Made by a program: the position numbers and the translations under genes
Shown here: positions 1 to 11,543 of the stretch, in pieces
How positions within the stretch are numbered: the first letter of the stretch is position 1
Layout of the letters: every line of letters begins with the position of its first letter
Notes under the pieces: model-generated
The model's input: only the letters and a program-made list of their open reading frames with translations
Told to the model about the DNA's origin: nothing
The model's database searches: none
Source of the DNA: Polytrichum commune
Taxonomy: Eukaryota; Streptophyta; Polytrichopsida; Polytrichales; Polytrichaceae
NCBI GenBank assembly: GCA_950295325.1
Contig: OX485805.1
Location: forward strand, 28,323,501-28,387,500
Length of the DNA stretch: 64,000 nucleotides
Direction: 5' to 3'

Positions 1-947
1 CCCCCCCCCTTTTGAAACCGCACGTTGCATGTATGTTGTTGTAGCTAGTTAACACAGATGGGCCTCGGGTGGTTTTAAAGAGGAATTTTGTATCTGGCTC
101 GAGCGGAATATTCCCCCGGCCTCGGGGCCGGAGCCACAACCTCCTCCTCATCATTTGAGGGGCTCCAATAATGTGAGGGAAGCCATGAAAGCCTCATCCC
201 TTGTTCCCCCACCCGCCCCCTTCTCCGCTAGCCGTTGATTTCATGGCTTTTGATGAATGAAAGCGTGCATGGGGCCCGCCCTAGATGAAAAAAAGATGTA
301 TATATATATAAAAAGATAAACATATATACGAATATATCTGTCAGTACAGCGCCGTAGAATCATCACCTCCCACTCAAAACAAACCATTTATGTGTGAGAT
401 CCTTTCTCAAGCATCCAGTGTAATGAGGGGCCGGGTAGGGGGGGGGGGGGGGGGGGCACAATTCTCATTCTTTCTCGCTTCTTTAATTGCGCCTTCATGA
501 GCACTCTATATGGGAGGCTGGCCAATGCATGATGCCCTCGCCCATGTTCATGGCAAACTCCTACCGTGGACTACGTGTTGAATTTTACTCACACGGATTC
601 CGTCGGCTTCAATTAAAGCCGGCCTCACAGTTTCCGGGGAGGTTTTCGGGCACAAATCGGTCGATTATATCCCGCTTTGGTTGCTTGGTTGGTTGGTTAC
701 ATGTTGCCATCTTTTAGGGTTGGTTTTTTTTTCTTTATTGAGTCGGGGGCCGTGTTGTATAAATTCCTCTAAGTTTCCGGAAGCCTCGGACGTCAACGGG
801 TCGTTTCCCGGACTTCTCGAACCGGGTTCATCTATAACCGACTACACTAAATTTGATTGTCCGACTAGTGTGGGTTACCATTTGGAGTTACGCATCGCTA
901 TGACATTTTACCGAGAGTATATCACTTTTGACCCGAAGGAAAATAAG
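1..947. other. Gene-free left edge
   Basis: No recognisable gene. The stretch starts with a C-run, has a TA-rich microsatellite near 298-320 and a long G-run near 436-456. Positions 490-950 are richer in CpG than most of the window but hold only short open frames without recognisable domains. Positions 868-930 resemble the interior of the CTACACTAAAT-type MITEs found elsewhere in the window, so part of it is probably transposon-derived. Confidence 0.4.
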
Positions 948-1318
948 CTACACTAAATATGATGTTTAGTGTCATATGGTATTTGGATGTCACTCTGGTG
1001 ACGTTCCGGATGACACTTCTTATGAATACTGTCGTGGATGATGGATGCGCTCATCCGTTGGCCAAAACCCTACCTTCTCTTGTCAGCAGCTTGTGATGAA
1101 ATAGTGTCATGGATGAGTGAAATTTGGATGGAAAAATCACTTGGTAAGTGATAGTAATGGCAATGCTGTAAATCGATAATCCTTCAAATTTTGCTTACAA
1201 GGAATGGCAAATAAGGTTGGGTTAACAATTAGTGTTGGTGTCACTATACCACGGTTTACAATTAGTGTTGAGCAAGACAATGATAAACTGGTGACATTAA
1301 ATATCATATTTATTGTAG
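948..1318. repeat. MITE, CTACACTAAAT family, copy 1
   Basis: The left end reads CTACACTAAATATGATGTTT and the right end reads, in reverse complement, CTACAATAAATATGATATTT, so this is a terminal inverted repeat of about 30 bp enclosing ~370 bp without coding capacity. Related copies lie at 35854-36076, 36180-36372, 41132-41342 and 62387-62733. The superfamily is not decided; CACT-like ends hint at CACTA-derived elements, but I see no clear target duplication. Confidence 0.6.
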
Positions 1319-4015
1319 TTCATGTGCACATTGAAGAATATGATATAACCTAGCTGGTAAAAAAATGATAATAAGTCAGTGAAGAGTTATAGCAACACAT
1401 AACTCTGAATGGTAACCTACACTTCGAGGGCAATTTAGTGTAGCAGCTGGTTCTCCCTGTTCATTGGGGCCTTGGCATGAACGTTTGACCATGTGTAAGT
1501 ATTTGGCACATGTAGGCTATTAGGTCCTTATCAAAATGGACCCAACCCTATTTTTCCAAAGGTGAAGAAGGCCTTAAGATTGTGAAAAATCTTAAGATAG
1601 AAGTCGAATACGCTCTCGTCATATCTCATAGATGAAATCGCTAGAAACACTCTCAGAAATCATCAGAATTGGATGAAATCATCATTTTGGGATGATTGTG
1701 TTAATGTTTGGATGGAACTTTGTAATATCATCCATATGTGGTTTCATATCTACAATGATTGTCACCATTTCCGTGTTCTTGAAAATTTGAAGAAAAAGAA
1801 GCTGCTAGGATATGTCAAAAAGAACACATTTCGTGTCCAAATGGGTGATTGGACACAAAACATGATTTTTTGATGACTTATATAGAAATGGTATGTGTCA
1901 AATGCATTGTGTCAAAGAAATTTTCTTTTCCTTCTAGTGTGATTAGGGGGGTCATGATATCCATGTTGGTGGGTCCATCTCCAAATTATATGTTCCACCT
2001 ATAGTCATCAAATCACAATTTTTGGGATTTGATCCTTGTATATGTTCAGCAACAAAAAAAAAACTACATTTACATGACCAATATGCATACCACAAAACTC
2101 TCCACTGAAATGTGCAATTGGTAGGGACCACACTGAGTTTGAGCATCCCATAAAAGTTTCAACTTTAAAGAAAGCGTGGTGACTAATATTCATAGTTCTA
2201 AAGTGGGTGCATGACATTTTTCATGCCCCTCAACATGTTTTGTTTATGAACTTGTAGGGGTTTCCATATAAAGTGCAAAATAACCTACAATAGCAAAAGG
2301 TGGATGAGGCAACCGCCAGTTATTTATAATAACCAACCTACTTTGCCAATTGAGTCAACACAAACGGTCCAATCTAGTTAGTAGCCCATTACGTGGAGTC
2401 CGGGCCAATTATTGGTGGTCATTGATTCGTAGGCCTCTCCTCTTGAGCCACGTGGGGAATATTCTTGATGCCTTTGCATCTAGACTTGCTTTTACCAGTG
2501 ACCAACACGCATGTGTCAGAGTAATTGGGTTGTGTGAATAATCCAACCCCATGCTATTTTACCAACCATGCTAATGAATTGAGCCAATGACATGTGCTGT
2601 GTTGCAAGGGATGTACCATTTGTCCTTCAACTTGACCCAATCAATTTCAATGGTTGAATATGGGTGTAAGAACTACCCAAAGAAAGTTAGCCAAGATAAA
2701 CTTCAGGTCATTCTTGAGCTCATGGAATGACAACTAGGGATTTTGTAATATTATGTGAAGTATGCAATTCAAATCCCTACAAAGATACAATAGATATCAT
2801 GAGATGGTTTTTTTCTCCACTATAGATTTATTCAATTTGAAGTCATTCCTAGACCCATGAACAACAATCGAGGGCTTAATAATGCCATGTGAAGTATGCA
2901 CGGCAAGTCCCTACTAAATAAGTTGAAATCATGGCATGGGTATTAATGGCACTATAATTGTATGCAACACATGTAGAGACCAGTCACAATCTCAATGTGG
3001 CAACCATATTAAATGCTTCACAAATGATTCCATATTATGTATTCTTAAGTTCTCTATGCATTTTGTACAAATAATAGTTATAACAACATAATTGTGGCCC
3101 TCCAAGTCATCACATGCCTGGCCTCCCATCTTTGTCCTTAACATTACTTGGCCCAACTCTCTTTAAGCCATGCACAAGAGACAAGGTGTCAAGCACCTGA
3201 CTATGCCACAATGCAGCCCGTATCTTGAATTACTGAGCACCCGAACCTAAGCTCTTCCACCCGCCCCCGTCCACTTGCCAATGTGCCTGCCATGCATGCA
3301 TTTGATGTCCGTCCCCTCCTCGTTGCCCCCTTTAGCCACATCATTTATAATGTAGCTCACGACTCTACCCCTGTAAGATTGGCCCGGGTAGGTCATTTAG
3401 TGCACTTTAAAAACGAAGTGTGGCCTTATATAGGGAGGATTAAATTCATTTGGAAAAAAACTTATAAAAGATCTCCACATAATTTGGGGACTGTTAAAAG
3501 TGTATAAATCCATTACAAGTAAGGTAGATATATAGCCTTTAAATGTAAACAACTCAATTTTTTAAACTAGTAATAGAGGAGTTCAAGATAAGAACTTATG
3601 TCGAGTAGGCTTAGTTTTGCACAAATGCTTCACATCATATGCCCAAAAATGATGGAAATTCCCAATTCTCCTTATTGATCGTCTTCCTCATCCTATAACC
3701 TGGATTCGTGTTTGCCAACACCTAGGGTTTCGATTCTACTTTGTCGAGATTGATGTTTATTAGGTTTTTGTTTAGGATTTACAAAACAAGAGAAGCAAAG
3801 AGCAATATATAGGTTTTGCAATGGTATATATAAATCATGCCTTTTTGTTGCAATGTTTTTTTGCAACACTTTGCCAATGTGTATACTTTGAATTGTTATT
3901 TTTTGCATTATAAGGAATACAAACTATCAAAAAATGCAACAACATTGGCAATATGAGCAATGATAAGATGGAATAAAATAAGTCATTTTAGAGAATTAAG
4001 TAATTATAAGGAGCC
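1319..4015. other. Intergenic, no gene recognised
   Basis: AT-rich sequence with only short random-looking frames. A diverged two-copy tandem duplication of about 130 bp lies at roughly 2705-2960; both halves share a block around 'atgtgaagtatgca'. Nothing else is supportable. Confidence 0.4.
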
Positions 4016-5241
4016 CTAAACCACATGTGGTCCACAAAATTTCTATAAAGTGACGTACCCGAGAACATCAAATCACCTCCCTTGCCACCATGCAGGCTAT
4101 CATCTGCCCAAGGCCATCATACCCCACATGACATCATCACTTAATCCCCCCCCCAATGCACCATGCCCCTATGGTGCCTCCACCATCCCATCGCATGTAG
4201 TTGGCGACGTATATTTTAAATTTGTGAAAGGTTGCGGTGGCAAATTCTTAGCATGCACCAACTTATGCTTATAGACACCCAACTAACACCTTGGTCATCG
4301 CTTGGTGCATGTAGTTCACTTGAATTGGATGCTACAGACACGCACTTCATGCCCCGATCACACCAAAATTTCCATCCGGTTCCAGCCGTGAAATTGCTGG
4401 GGATTATGTTGAAAAATAGATGTTGGCCCACCACTTTTCACACTATTATAGCTGGAGATGCCAATGGATAGTGTCAGAATTGGTTGGTGTGATTAACCCC
4501 TCAGTATGGGGACATTCTTTTATACTTCTTTGGAGTGGTATTTTGGGAGATCATGCGTGTTTGCAATGGAATGGGTGTAGATTGAAGATGTTCCTTCACC
4601 CAAGTTCCATCCCTCCAACGAAATCATGTCTCAATGTGGTGATGTAGTCCGTGATTCTTATGAGGCATCTTGTACACAAGGCGGATTTGCAACATCTTCG
4701 CGAAGGTGTGCAACACCCTCCCAATGGGCCTTTTATGCATGGCGATTTACAACGGTTATGCCACAAAGTGTGTGAAAAGTAGAAGAAGCAACGGTAGGGT
4801 CCGAGTGACCACGAAAGTTGCTCACATACCGTGGGGAAGAGTCGATAAATTTTTGCAAGGTGAGGAGTCCAGAACCGATGCTCCTTGCAAGTTAATTTGT
4901 CAAGGGACTCCAAAGAATCACGAGGGTAAACCTCGTGTTCCCCCTTTGGAACAACTATTCCATCCTCATGAGGGAACCTAATTTCATTGTTTCACGCTTC
5001 AATCCATTCCATATTCTTAGCTTATGAACCAAAAGACAATGTAACTTGCATCGTTTGTCTTGCACCAGTTGGCCCCATTTCATGCTTCAAACTCCTTCTT
5101 CTCCTCAAACACTTCAAGTATCCTAATACTATTTTGTACTCAAATAATGATCGAAACTTATCTAAAATGGAGTTACATAGGGGACACTCCAACACAACGT
5201 GTGTCTTGTTTTTAGCTACATTATGAGGTCGGAAGTGACAT
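4016..5241. other. Unrecognised region with overlapping open frames
   Basis: Longer-than-average open frames occur on both strands (plus 4232-4471, 4420-4647, 4670-4981; minus 4596-4913), but they overlap, switch frame and show no domain I know. The pattern fits a decayed mobile-element coding region rather than a live gene. No function is proposed. Confidence 0.25.
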
Positions 5242-5249
5242 AATCTATA

Positions 5250-5493
5250 CTCGGGGGGTTCACTCCCTCTTATATTTTGCATACACGTGCGTTCGGGACC
5301 TATTTATTGGGGGGGTTATTTACCTTGCAGAAAAGATTATAAGGTGATGGTATTTTACATGTAAACATGTTTCATTATTTTAAAATCCCCTATTTTACAT
5401 GTACATTTTTATAAATTTTATTTACAATGAATATATTGGACCCTATTTTTTATCGCACGTTGTTCTATGATTTTCACCAGTGAACCCTCCAAA
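5250..5493. mobile_element. hAT-like non-autonomous element A (244 bp)
   Basis: The element starts CTCGGGGGGTTCACT and ends AGTGAACCCTCCAAA, and is flanked by the 8-bp direct repeat AATCTATA (5242-5249 and 5494-5501). Subterminal 'cacgtgcg' and 'tatcgcacgt' motifs lie inside either end, as in the other copies of this family. It has no coding capacity. An 8-bp duplication with short G-rich inverted ends fits the hAT superfamily; that assignment is an inference. Confidence 0.75.
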
Positions 5494-5501
5494 AATCTAT
5501 A

Positions 5502-6204
5502 ATCTGTAGAGATTATAATAATCGAACACCGTCCAATTTCAATGGCAAGTCTATGATTTGAGGTACGGTATGTATGGGACAACGATCATTTTCACATGTT
5601 TGTTCTCACAATCCTTGACATGATAGTTCCCCCATGTCTTCACACCCTTGGCCGCTTCACATTGCTCATTCACACGCATTTTCATATGCCCGGATGATGA
5701 TTGTAGCAAGAACAAATCATTTCTACTGACTATGTCCTTACCCACCCGCACATACACTAGCAACCATGAAATCATGGCATTCCAATTTCAGCTTCGAGAG
5801 CAAGAATTTACCCACTAAATCGTTGACCAACAATGTGCATTCATGGTGATCCAGTCCACACAAAAGAAAACCATGCAATCCCTTAGCTTGCCATGTGGCC
5901 TATCCACATTGCATAGGAGGTCAACAATATTGTAAGAAAGAGACAACATTTTCTTGTCAATTACATTGCATGCAAGGTGAACATTACGTCAAACATTGTA
6001 CACGTGTTGGAGATGATAGGGAAAGTCATTACCAAAGCTATTGCACTACATTTTACAAGGTCATCGTCCTCCACATTCGTAGGTTAATTATGTGCATGTC
6101 TTGATGCATGCGATTGACGAGGAGTGCCATTTTATGTGTTGGAGAATTTGATTGGGTGTTGAGATTCATGGTAGGCGAAACTACTTTGAAAAGAGAGAGG
6201 ACAT
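5502..6204. other. Intergenic, no gene recognised
   Basis: Only short open frames (for example minus 5551-5775 and plus 5895-6104) without recognisable domains. I see nothing further in it. Confidence 0.4.
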
Positions 6205-6460
6205 TGTTATTGAAGCACAATAAAACTAGAGATCAGATTGCACAAACAGATACACATACACAAAGGCATATGAACAATGTTTGGAGTGAGATGGGTATCT
6301 TCACTTCTTGCGTTGTCCTTTGGTTTGTATAATGCATATGAGATGTTTAAACTCCCACTTCTCACAAATCATATAGGTTTATTCAAACCTTGTTCATTCT
6401 TATACTCCTAACAATCACAATCCTCTGACTATGAGCATCCTAGTACTCTAACCTTCAACA
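6205..6460. repeat. LTR-like direct repeat, left copy
   Basis: About 256 bp, similar over its length to 10797-11070 in the same orientation, sharing blocks such as 'cacatacacaaaggcatatg' and 'cttatac...taacaatcacaatcct'. Ends are TG...CA with a short inverted repeat (TGTT...AACA). I could not match a 5-bp target duplication, as expected for an old insertion. Confidence 0.45.
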
Positions 6461-6963
6461 CTCCTACTTTGCGAGTAGTCAAAGGTTTGTCATTTCATTG
6501 CCCTTGATAATGATCGTTGCCTCTCATTTGCTAATACCGTATTTTTGAATGACATGGTTTTATACAACTTCAAATAGTCATTCAAATATGTCCCATTCGC
6601 GTTTTCTACATCCTGTTTGTACAATATGTGGTTCTTTCACCATCCTCCAAGTAGCCAATGCTTCCTTGAGGGGTATCTTCTCTCTTCTAAAGGTTTTCCC
6701 TCTCCATCAACACCTTAACTTGGATGCATTCCTACATTACTATTGTTGTGTGGCGGAGGTGTTGAAGAACACCCTGTGCTTGGTGGTCCTCTTCTTTCTT
6801 CTCGAAATGCAACTAGGTAATCTTCCACTTGCTCCATACGTTCCTCAATATCTTCACCAAATTGAAATGAAAATTAATTGGAAGATTTGTCCATCCCAAC
6901 TACTATGAGAGCCTCATTTCTTCCATTTAGACACATTTCCAAATCACTCTCAATACTCGTACA

Positions 6964-7305
6964 CTCGGGGGGGGGGGGGGGGTAGTCATTGGTTGGAGTA
7001 GCAATATACGTGCAAACAAATGATAGGGTATTTTAAAAACATGGGGACAAAAATTTATAAATAGACTTAAGAGTAATATAGGGTATCAAATATGGCACTG
7101 GACATCTTTAAAGTACTATAGGGTATGGAATAATAGGTAATTTGGAATTATAAGTAATGCAAGCCATTTTTCTATTAACCCAAAGTAGAAAATTTTATAA
7201 TGCTAGCATGTGAAAAAAAATAAAATTGAAAGTAATACCCCCCCTGTAAAATAGTGGTTGTTCACACCTATATCCTTAGCTTTTTAACACACTGCCCCCC
7301 CCGAG
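6964..7305. mobile_element. hAT-like non-autonomous element F (342 bp)
   Basis: Starts CTCGGGGGG (extended into a long G-run) and ends CCCCCCCCGAG. The flanks are CTCGTACA (6956-6963) and CTCGTACT (7306-7313), an 8-bp duplication with one mismatch. It is AT-rich inside with no coding capacity and lies within the decayed Copia element. Confidence 0.65.
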
Positions 7306-7378
7306 CTCGTACTATCACCTATAAACGTAATATCTCTCATATGGCCAAAACATGTCTGAATGTGCTATCTCCAAAGGC

Positions 7379-8494
7379 TTATTTGTTCATTTTTTTTCCC
7401 ATTGTTTGAAAATGCCCATCATGTTTTGAAGTGCATGAATACGATTTACATTCAAATGTCCAAACCAACGATGCCCAAGCCCACACACACCGCATTTCTT
7501 CAATGATTGTGTGGAAATAGCCGCATCCGCTCCAAGTACTTTGGGCTAGTTCATTTGGTACAAACTGCATGTACCTATAATCATACGGACCTCTCACATT
7601 ACATATATTTAGGTTTAATTGTACCCATTTGACAAAAGCTTGATTACTGAGAGAAAATTTGTTTGCAACGTAGACACATGGAGGATATTCTTGATACAAA
7701 TTTTCAAGATCTTGTTTCTTACTAGTGCTTCAACAACAATGAAATCCATTCTAAATGCTTCCACAATGCTATCATCATCCAAATAGACATTACATAAAGC
7801 AAATATCTCATATGTGTTAAATGCCGCCCTATATGAAGTTATGTGTTTTGTTGCTCCCGAATATATGATCCACTTGAACAAATGTGATCTATATTGCATT
7901 CCAAATGCAAAATCATCATCCTCTTTGGTGTTGTTTGCATTCTCTCATCCCTTGTTCTTTGCTTTATAGCAAAAATGCGCAATGTAGCTTAGTTTGCCAC
8001 AATAGTAACATGTCTTGACATCTTTACCCCAAGATGGATTGGCCCCTTTGCCTTGATGCAATATTATGCGGTACCATCCCCTTGGGTTCCTTCTTCTTCG
8101 ACATTTTTTTCATCAAACATGGCATCATGTATTCCATAGTCAGCTCTTTCATTTAAGGTGGTGATCAAGTGTTTGTATGAGGGTAGTAAGCTCGTGAGAA
8201 AAATCATGACAACATCTTCATTTTTCATGGGTACCTCTAAGCGAGCGACATGATTTGTAAGTGTCTTTACCTTGTTGATGTGGTTTGCTAAGTTATCACC
8301 TTCTTGCAACTTGCACGTGAAGAACTTTTAACAAATGAAAAGAATGTTGGACAAATTCCTCGTCTCATGGATGTTGCAAAAGATCTTTTATGTCTCCACA
8401 AGTCCTTTACAACTCCTAATGTGCGTAAGTAGATTGTCCGCCAAGTTGAGCATAATGATGGACATTGTTTTTTTGACAAGCTTTCGGTATTCAT
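7379..8494 (-). pseudogene. Copia gag-protease-pre-integrase remnant
   Basis: Minus-strand frames read, in order, a Copia Gag segment (UBN2 type; about 8064-8494, broken by a frameshift near 8300, with 'NHINKVKTLTNHVARLEVP'), a zinc knuckle near 7970-8020 ('CYYCGKLSYIAHFC'), an aspartic protease start ('WIIYSGATKHITS', near 7815-7875), and a shifted GAG-pre-integrase stretch near 7380-7620. The protease catalytic Asp of the usual DSG triad is Tyr, and the zinc-knuckle His is also Tyr. Frameshifts and stops separate the pieces. The remnant stops just before the hAT-like insertion at 8608. It is clearly non-functional. Confidence 0.75.
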
Positions 8495-8607
8495 TCTTTA
8501 CTTTGGCATCAACGTTGGAAGATGGAGTTGCCTCAAATTTATCCACAATGCCCTAAAGGTCCACGGAAGCCAACCCCATCTCCAATTTGAACTTCCAAAG
8601 ATTGAAG

Positions 8608-9953
8608 CACGGGGGAATCACACCCTCTTACATTTTGTAACCACGTGCGATATTGGGGTATTTAATGGGGGGGTATTTATGCACCTCTCGGTATTTTTCC
8701 CCTCCCTATTTGTAGATATAAAGTTGCTTTGACATATTTTTAAGCACCCTATGTTTAATTGTAATTTTTTGGAGAGACCAATTTTTAGCATCATATTTTT
8801 TTTATAAATTGTACAGGTACCAAATAATGAACAAAATACTATAGCATTGCAAAATCGACTATGTGAGCAACAAACGTTCCATACCATCCATCTTGTCATT
8901 TAATCGGTTTCAATTAGTTATACCAATGCTAAAGCATTCAAAGTACCATTCAAAACACAATCAATAACACTTGGAGTTTAGTTAAAAGATTACCAATGAA
9001 CATGGACATGACAAAATGTACAAACTAACATAGACAAGTTGTAAACACGGATAGAACAAAACAAGAAATATAATCAATTGTCATAAGACATGAAAATTTT
9101 GCGTAATTATCTACTCCAAAATAAAAGATTGCATTCAATTGAAAAAACTAAATACACAAATTGAAAACATTTACTTAAATTGTGTTCACAAACATATTCA
9201 ACCTTGTACCAAATATTTACAATGTGAAGGGTTAGGATATAACTATGCACCCTCCAATACATATCAAGGTACATATCAATATCCTCTCTTATGTCATCAT
9301 AAGACAAAATTTTTAGAGAGGTTTAACACCAATGATGACAAAGAACTAAAACTAATTGTTGGCATGAGGCGGACATACCTCACTAGAACGGAGCAAGATG
9401 AATCTTTGGCGCTTGTGACACACCATGTGTGAATGCTGTGAATGCTATGGAGCAAAGAAGAAAGCTCCAAAAAATGTGTCTTACCTACCGCCTTTGTACC
9501 ACGCTTCACCAATGCAAGACCTCATGCCCAAATGCTTCACTACCTTCACACCACTATGCTTGTCCAAACCCTAAGCAAACCCAAGGGCCGTTGAGAAGTC
9601 ACAACATTCCTTCCCCCAAAAAAATCCACAACGTTTCCCTCCAAACTAACGCGTTTCATTCAAATTTGGACAGAATTACACAATTCTTCATCCAAGTAGT
9701 CTAACCCATAATTATTCTATTGATTCTACTACACACATTTGGGGGGATCCAATATCTATAATCCTATTTTTTCTACTGATTACTAAAATGGAGGAATTAT
9801 TTACCGCCTTATTTTACATATAAACATGTAGGGGACATATTTCCAAAGTTATGATAGATCTAATGAATGTATAAATTTTACCCTCAACGAATTAAATTGA
9901 CCCTATTTTTTATCTCACGTGGTTTCTAAAATTCCGATAGTCACCTCCCCGTG
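8608..9953. mobile_element. hAT-like element B, longest copy (1346 bp)
   Basis: Starts CACGGGGGAATCACACC and ends CACCTCCCCGTG. It is flanked by the perfect 8-bp repeat GATTGAAG (8600-8607 and 9954-9961). Near the left end is CCACGTGCGATA and near the right end the inverted TATCTCACGTGG. Open frames inside are short and I recognise no transposase. A shorter copy in the opposite orientation (61194-62040) shares both ends and part of the middle. It is inserted next to the gag remnant of the Copia element. Confidence 0.75.
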
Positions 9954-10059
9954 GATTGAAGTTCTTATCATTAAATTTGTCAATGGCTTTAGCACCCTTA
10001 CCCTCAAGTGATGCCATATTACGCTTAAAGATTGGGGATATAATCTCTAATCACTCAAA

Positions 10060-10605
10060 TCAACGCTTTCTTAGTGATTATATGCACTTCATGACTTGAC
10101 AAACCTCAATCAAACCCTCTTCAACTAAATGATCCGCTCTTGGACTCAAATGTACCCTTGCACTTCAATCCACCTAAATCAAGTTTTTTGTTTTATAATA
10201 TATCCGTCAACCTCAATGTTACTCAAATTAGACCCTTTTGCTTTCAAATATGTCTTTGCACACTCCATTTACTTAAGTCAATTTTTTTAAAACTATGACG
10301 AGCCCTCTTACTTTAAAAATGCCCTTGAACTCCAAATCCATTCAAATAAATTCTTTGGTTTCAAATGAGTCTTTGCACTCTTGATCCACTTAAGTCATAT
10401 TTTTAAAGCTCCAATGAGCCCTCTTTCTCTCATATCTACCTTTACACCCTAAATCCACTCAAATCTAGCCCTCTTGAATTCAAATGTGCATTTGCCTCTT
10501 CAAACCACTCAAATAAGGCCCACTAGAACTCAAACATGCATTGCCTCCTCAAATGACTCAGATCAGGCCCTCTAGGACTCAAATGTGCATTTGCACTCTC
10601 AAATC
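10060..10605. repeat. Degenerate minisatellite, ~60-70 bp period
   Basis: Phrases of the type 'ccactcaaatc...gccctctt...ctcaaatgtgcatttgcac' recur about eight times with substitutions and small indels, best preserved at 10440-10605. It has no coding potential and lies inside the presumed Copia element. Confidence 0.55.
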
Positions 10606-10796
10606 ATACAACTCAAATGCTTCGATTACCACACCTCGAAGCCTCCAAGTACCAACCAATGCCCCAAATGTGCTCCAATGTACCTCCAACATGAAGCACC
10701 CCAAAAACTTCTTTGAGCACTAAAACCTCTCAAGATCCACTTTCTAACCAACTAGAAATCAAATCTCTAATCCTAGAACTTGTGTGAGTGGACTCA

Positions 10797-11070
10797 TAAC
10801 CTATTAAAGCACAATAGAACTAGAGATTAGATTGCACAAGCAAATACACATACACAAAGGCATATGAACAATACTTGCAGTGAGATGGTTACCCTCATCC
10901 CTTGCCTTGCCCTATATTGCACTATTCCTCTTTGCTTCATATAATGCATATGTATATCTCAACTCCCACTTCCCACAAACCATATGGGGTTATTCAAACC
11001 CTACTCATTCTTATACCTTTAACAATCACAATCCTATGACTACGAACAACCTAATGCTCTACCGTTAACA
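10797..11070. repeat. LTR-like direct repeat, right copy
   Basis: Direct-orientation partner of 6205-6460. For the minus-strand element this would be the 5' LTR. The right end reads CCGTTAACA; the left end is less well preserved. The proposed primer-binding remnant lies immediately inside at about 10780-10796. Confidence 0.45.
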
Positions 11071-11126
11071 ATTGTTTAGTTAGAGGTGTGGCCCTCCTCT
11101 TCTTGGTAGTGGCTGCCTATTGTGAC

Positions 11127-11535
11127 CACGGGGGGTGCACTTCATTGTCAAGTTGAACACCACGTGCGATAAAACAAAATCTACTTTTTACATAAAGCAT
11201 CACCAAAATGGTTCAAAAGTTTATGATTTTTTTTTCAAGAGTAGATATACATAGTATCTAATACATAGTAAAAATTGGTAACCAAATTTGATGATTTGTT
11301 TTTTTTATAAAACATACCGTTTCTAACTAGAATGACGCAACATTGAACTAAACAAATTACTACAAAAATGAAGATGACTAAAAATTTCAAAAAAATATAC
11401 AAAAGATATTATCAATGGTTATGTGTATGTAGAAAAAATATCATAATTTTAAAAATTATCTATGGCATGTAATATACGGTAGCAAACTTTTATCGCACTT
11501 GGTTATGAAATGTAAGGGGGTGTGATCCCCCCGTG
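11127..11535. mobile_element. hAT-like non-autonomous element C (409 bp)
   Basis: Starts CACGGGGGGTGCAC and ends GTGATCCCCCCGTG, with a perfect 8-bp duplication ATTGTGAC (11119-11126 and 11536-11543). The subterminal CCACGTGCGATAAAA is mirrored by TTTATCGCACTTGG at the other end. The interior is AT-rich and non-coding. Confidence 0.8.
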
Positions 11536-11543
11536 ATTGTGAC

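Larger units (their letters stand above)
6205..11070 (-). mobile_element. Decayed Copia (Ty1) LTR retrotransposon with nested insertions
   Basis: Gag, zinc-knuckle, protease and pre-integrase remnants (7379-8494, minus) are bracketed by two ~260-bp direct repeats at 6205-6460 and 10797-11070 that look like old LTRs. The left one starts TGTTATTGAAG and ends CCTTCAACA, typical TG...CA ends. Just inside the right repeat, the minus strand reads GGTTATGAGTCC, which resembles a decayed tRNA-Met primer-binding site. Two hAT-like elements (6964-7305 and 8608-9953) are inserted in it. No reverse transcriptase is recognisable; 6461-6963 and 9954-10796 show no clear retroelement domain. The coding match is good and the LTR pairing is tentative. 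Confidence 0.5.

Noticed and set aside
1-460. Possible seventh hAT-like element with its left end at the window edge ('ttttgaaaccgcacgttgc' after a C-run)
   Set aside because: The left terminus is cut off by the window and no matching right end with an 8-bp duplication could be found.
6549-6908. 119-codon plus-strand frame as a possible gene
   Set aside because: It lies within the presumed Copia element between the left LTR-like repeat and a hAT-like insertion, and shows no recognisable domain in either strand.
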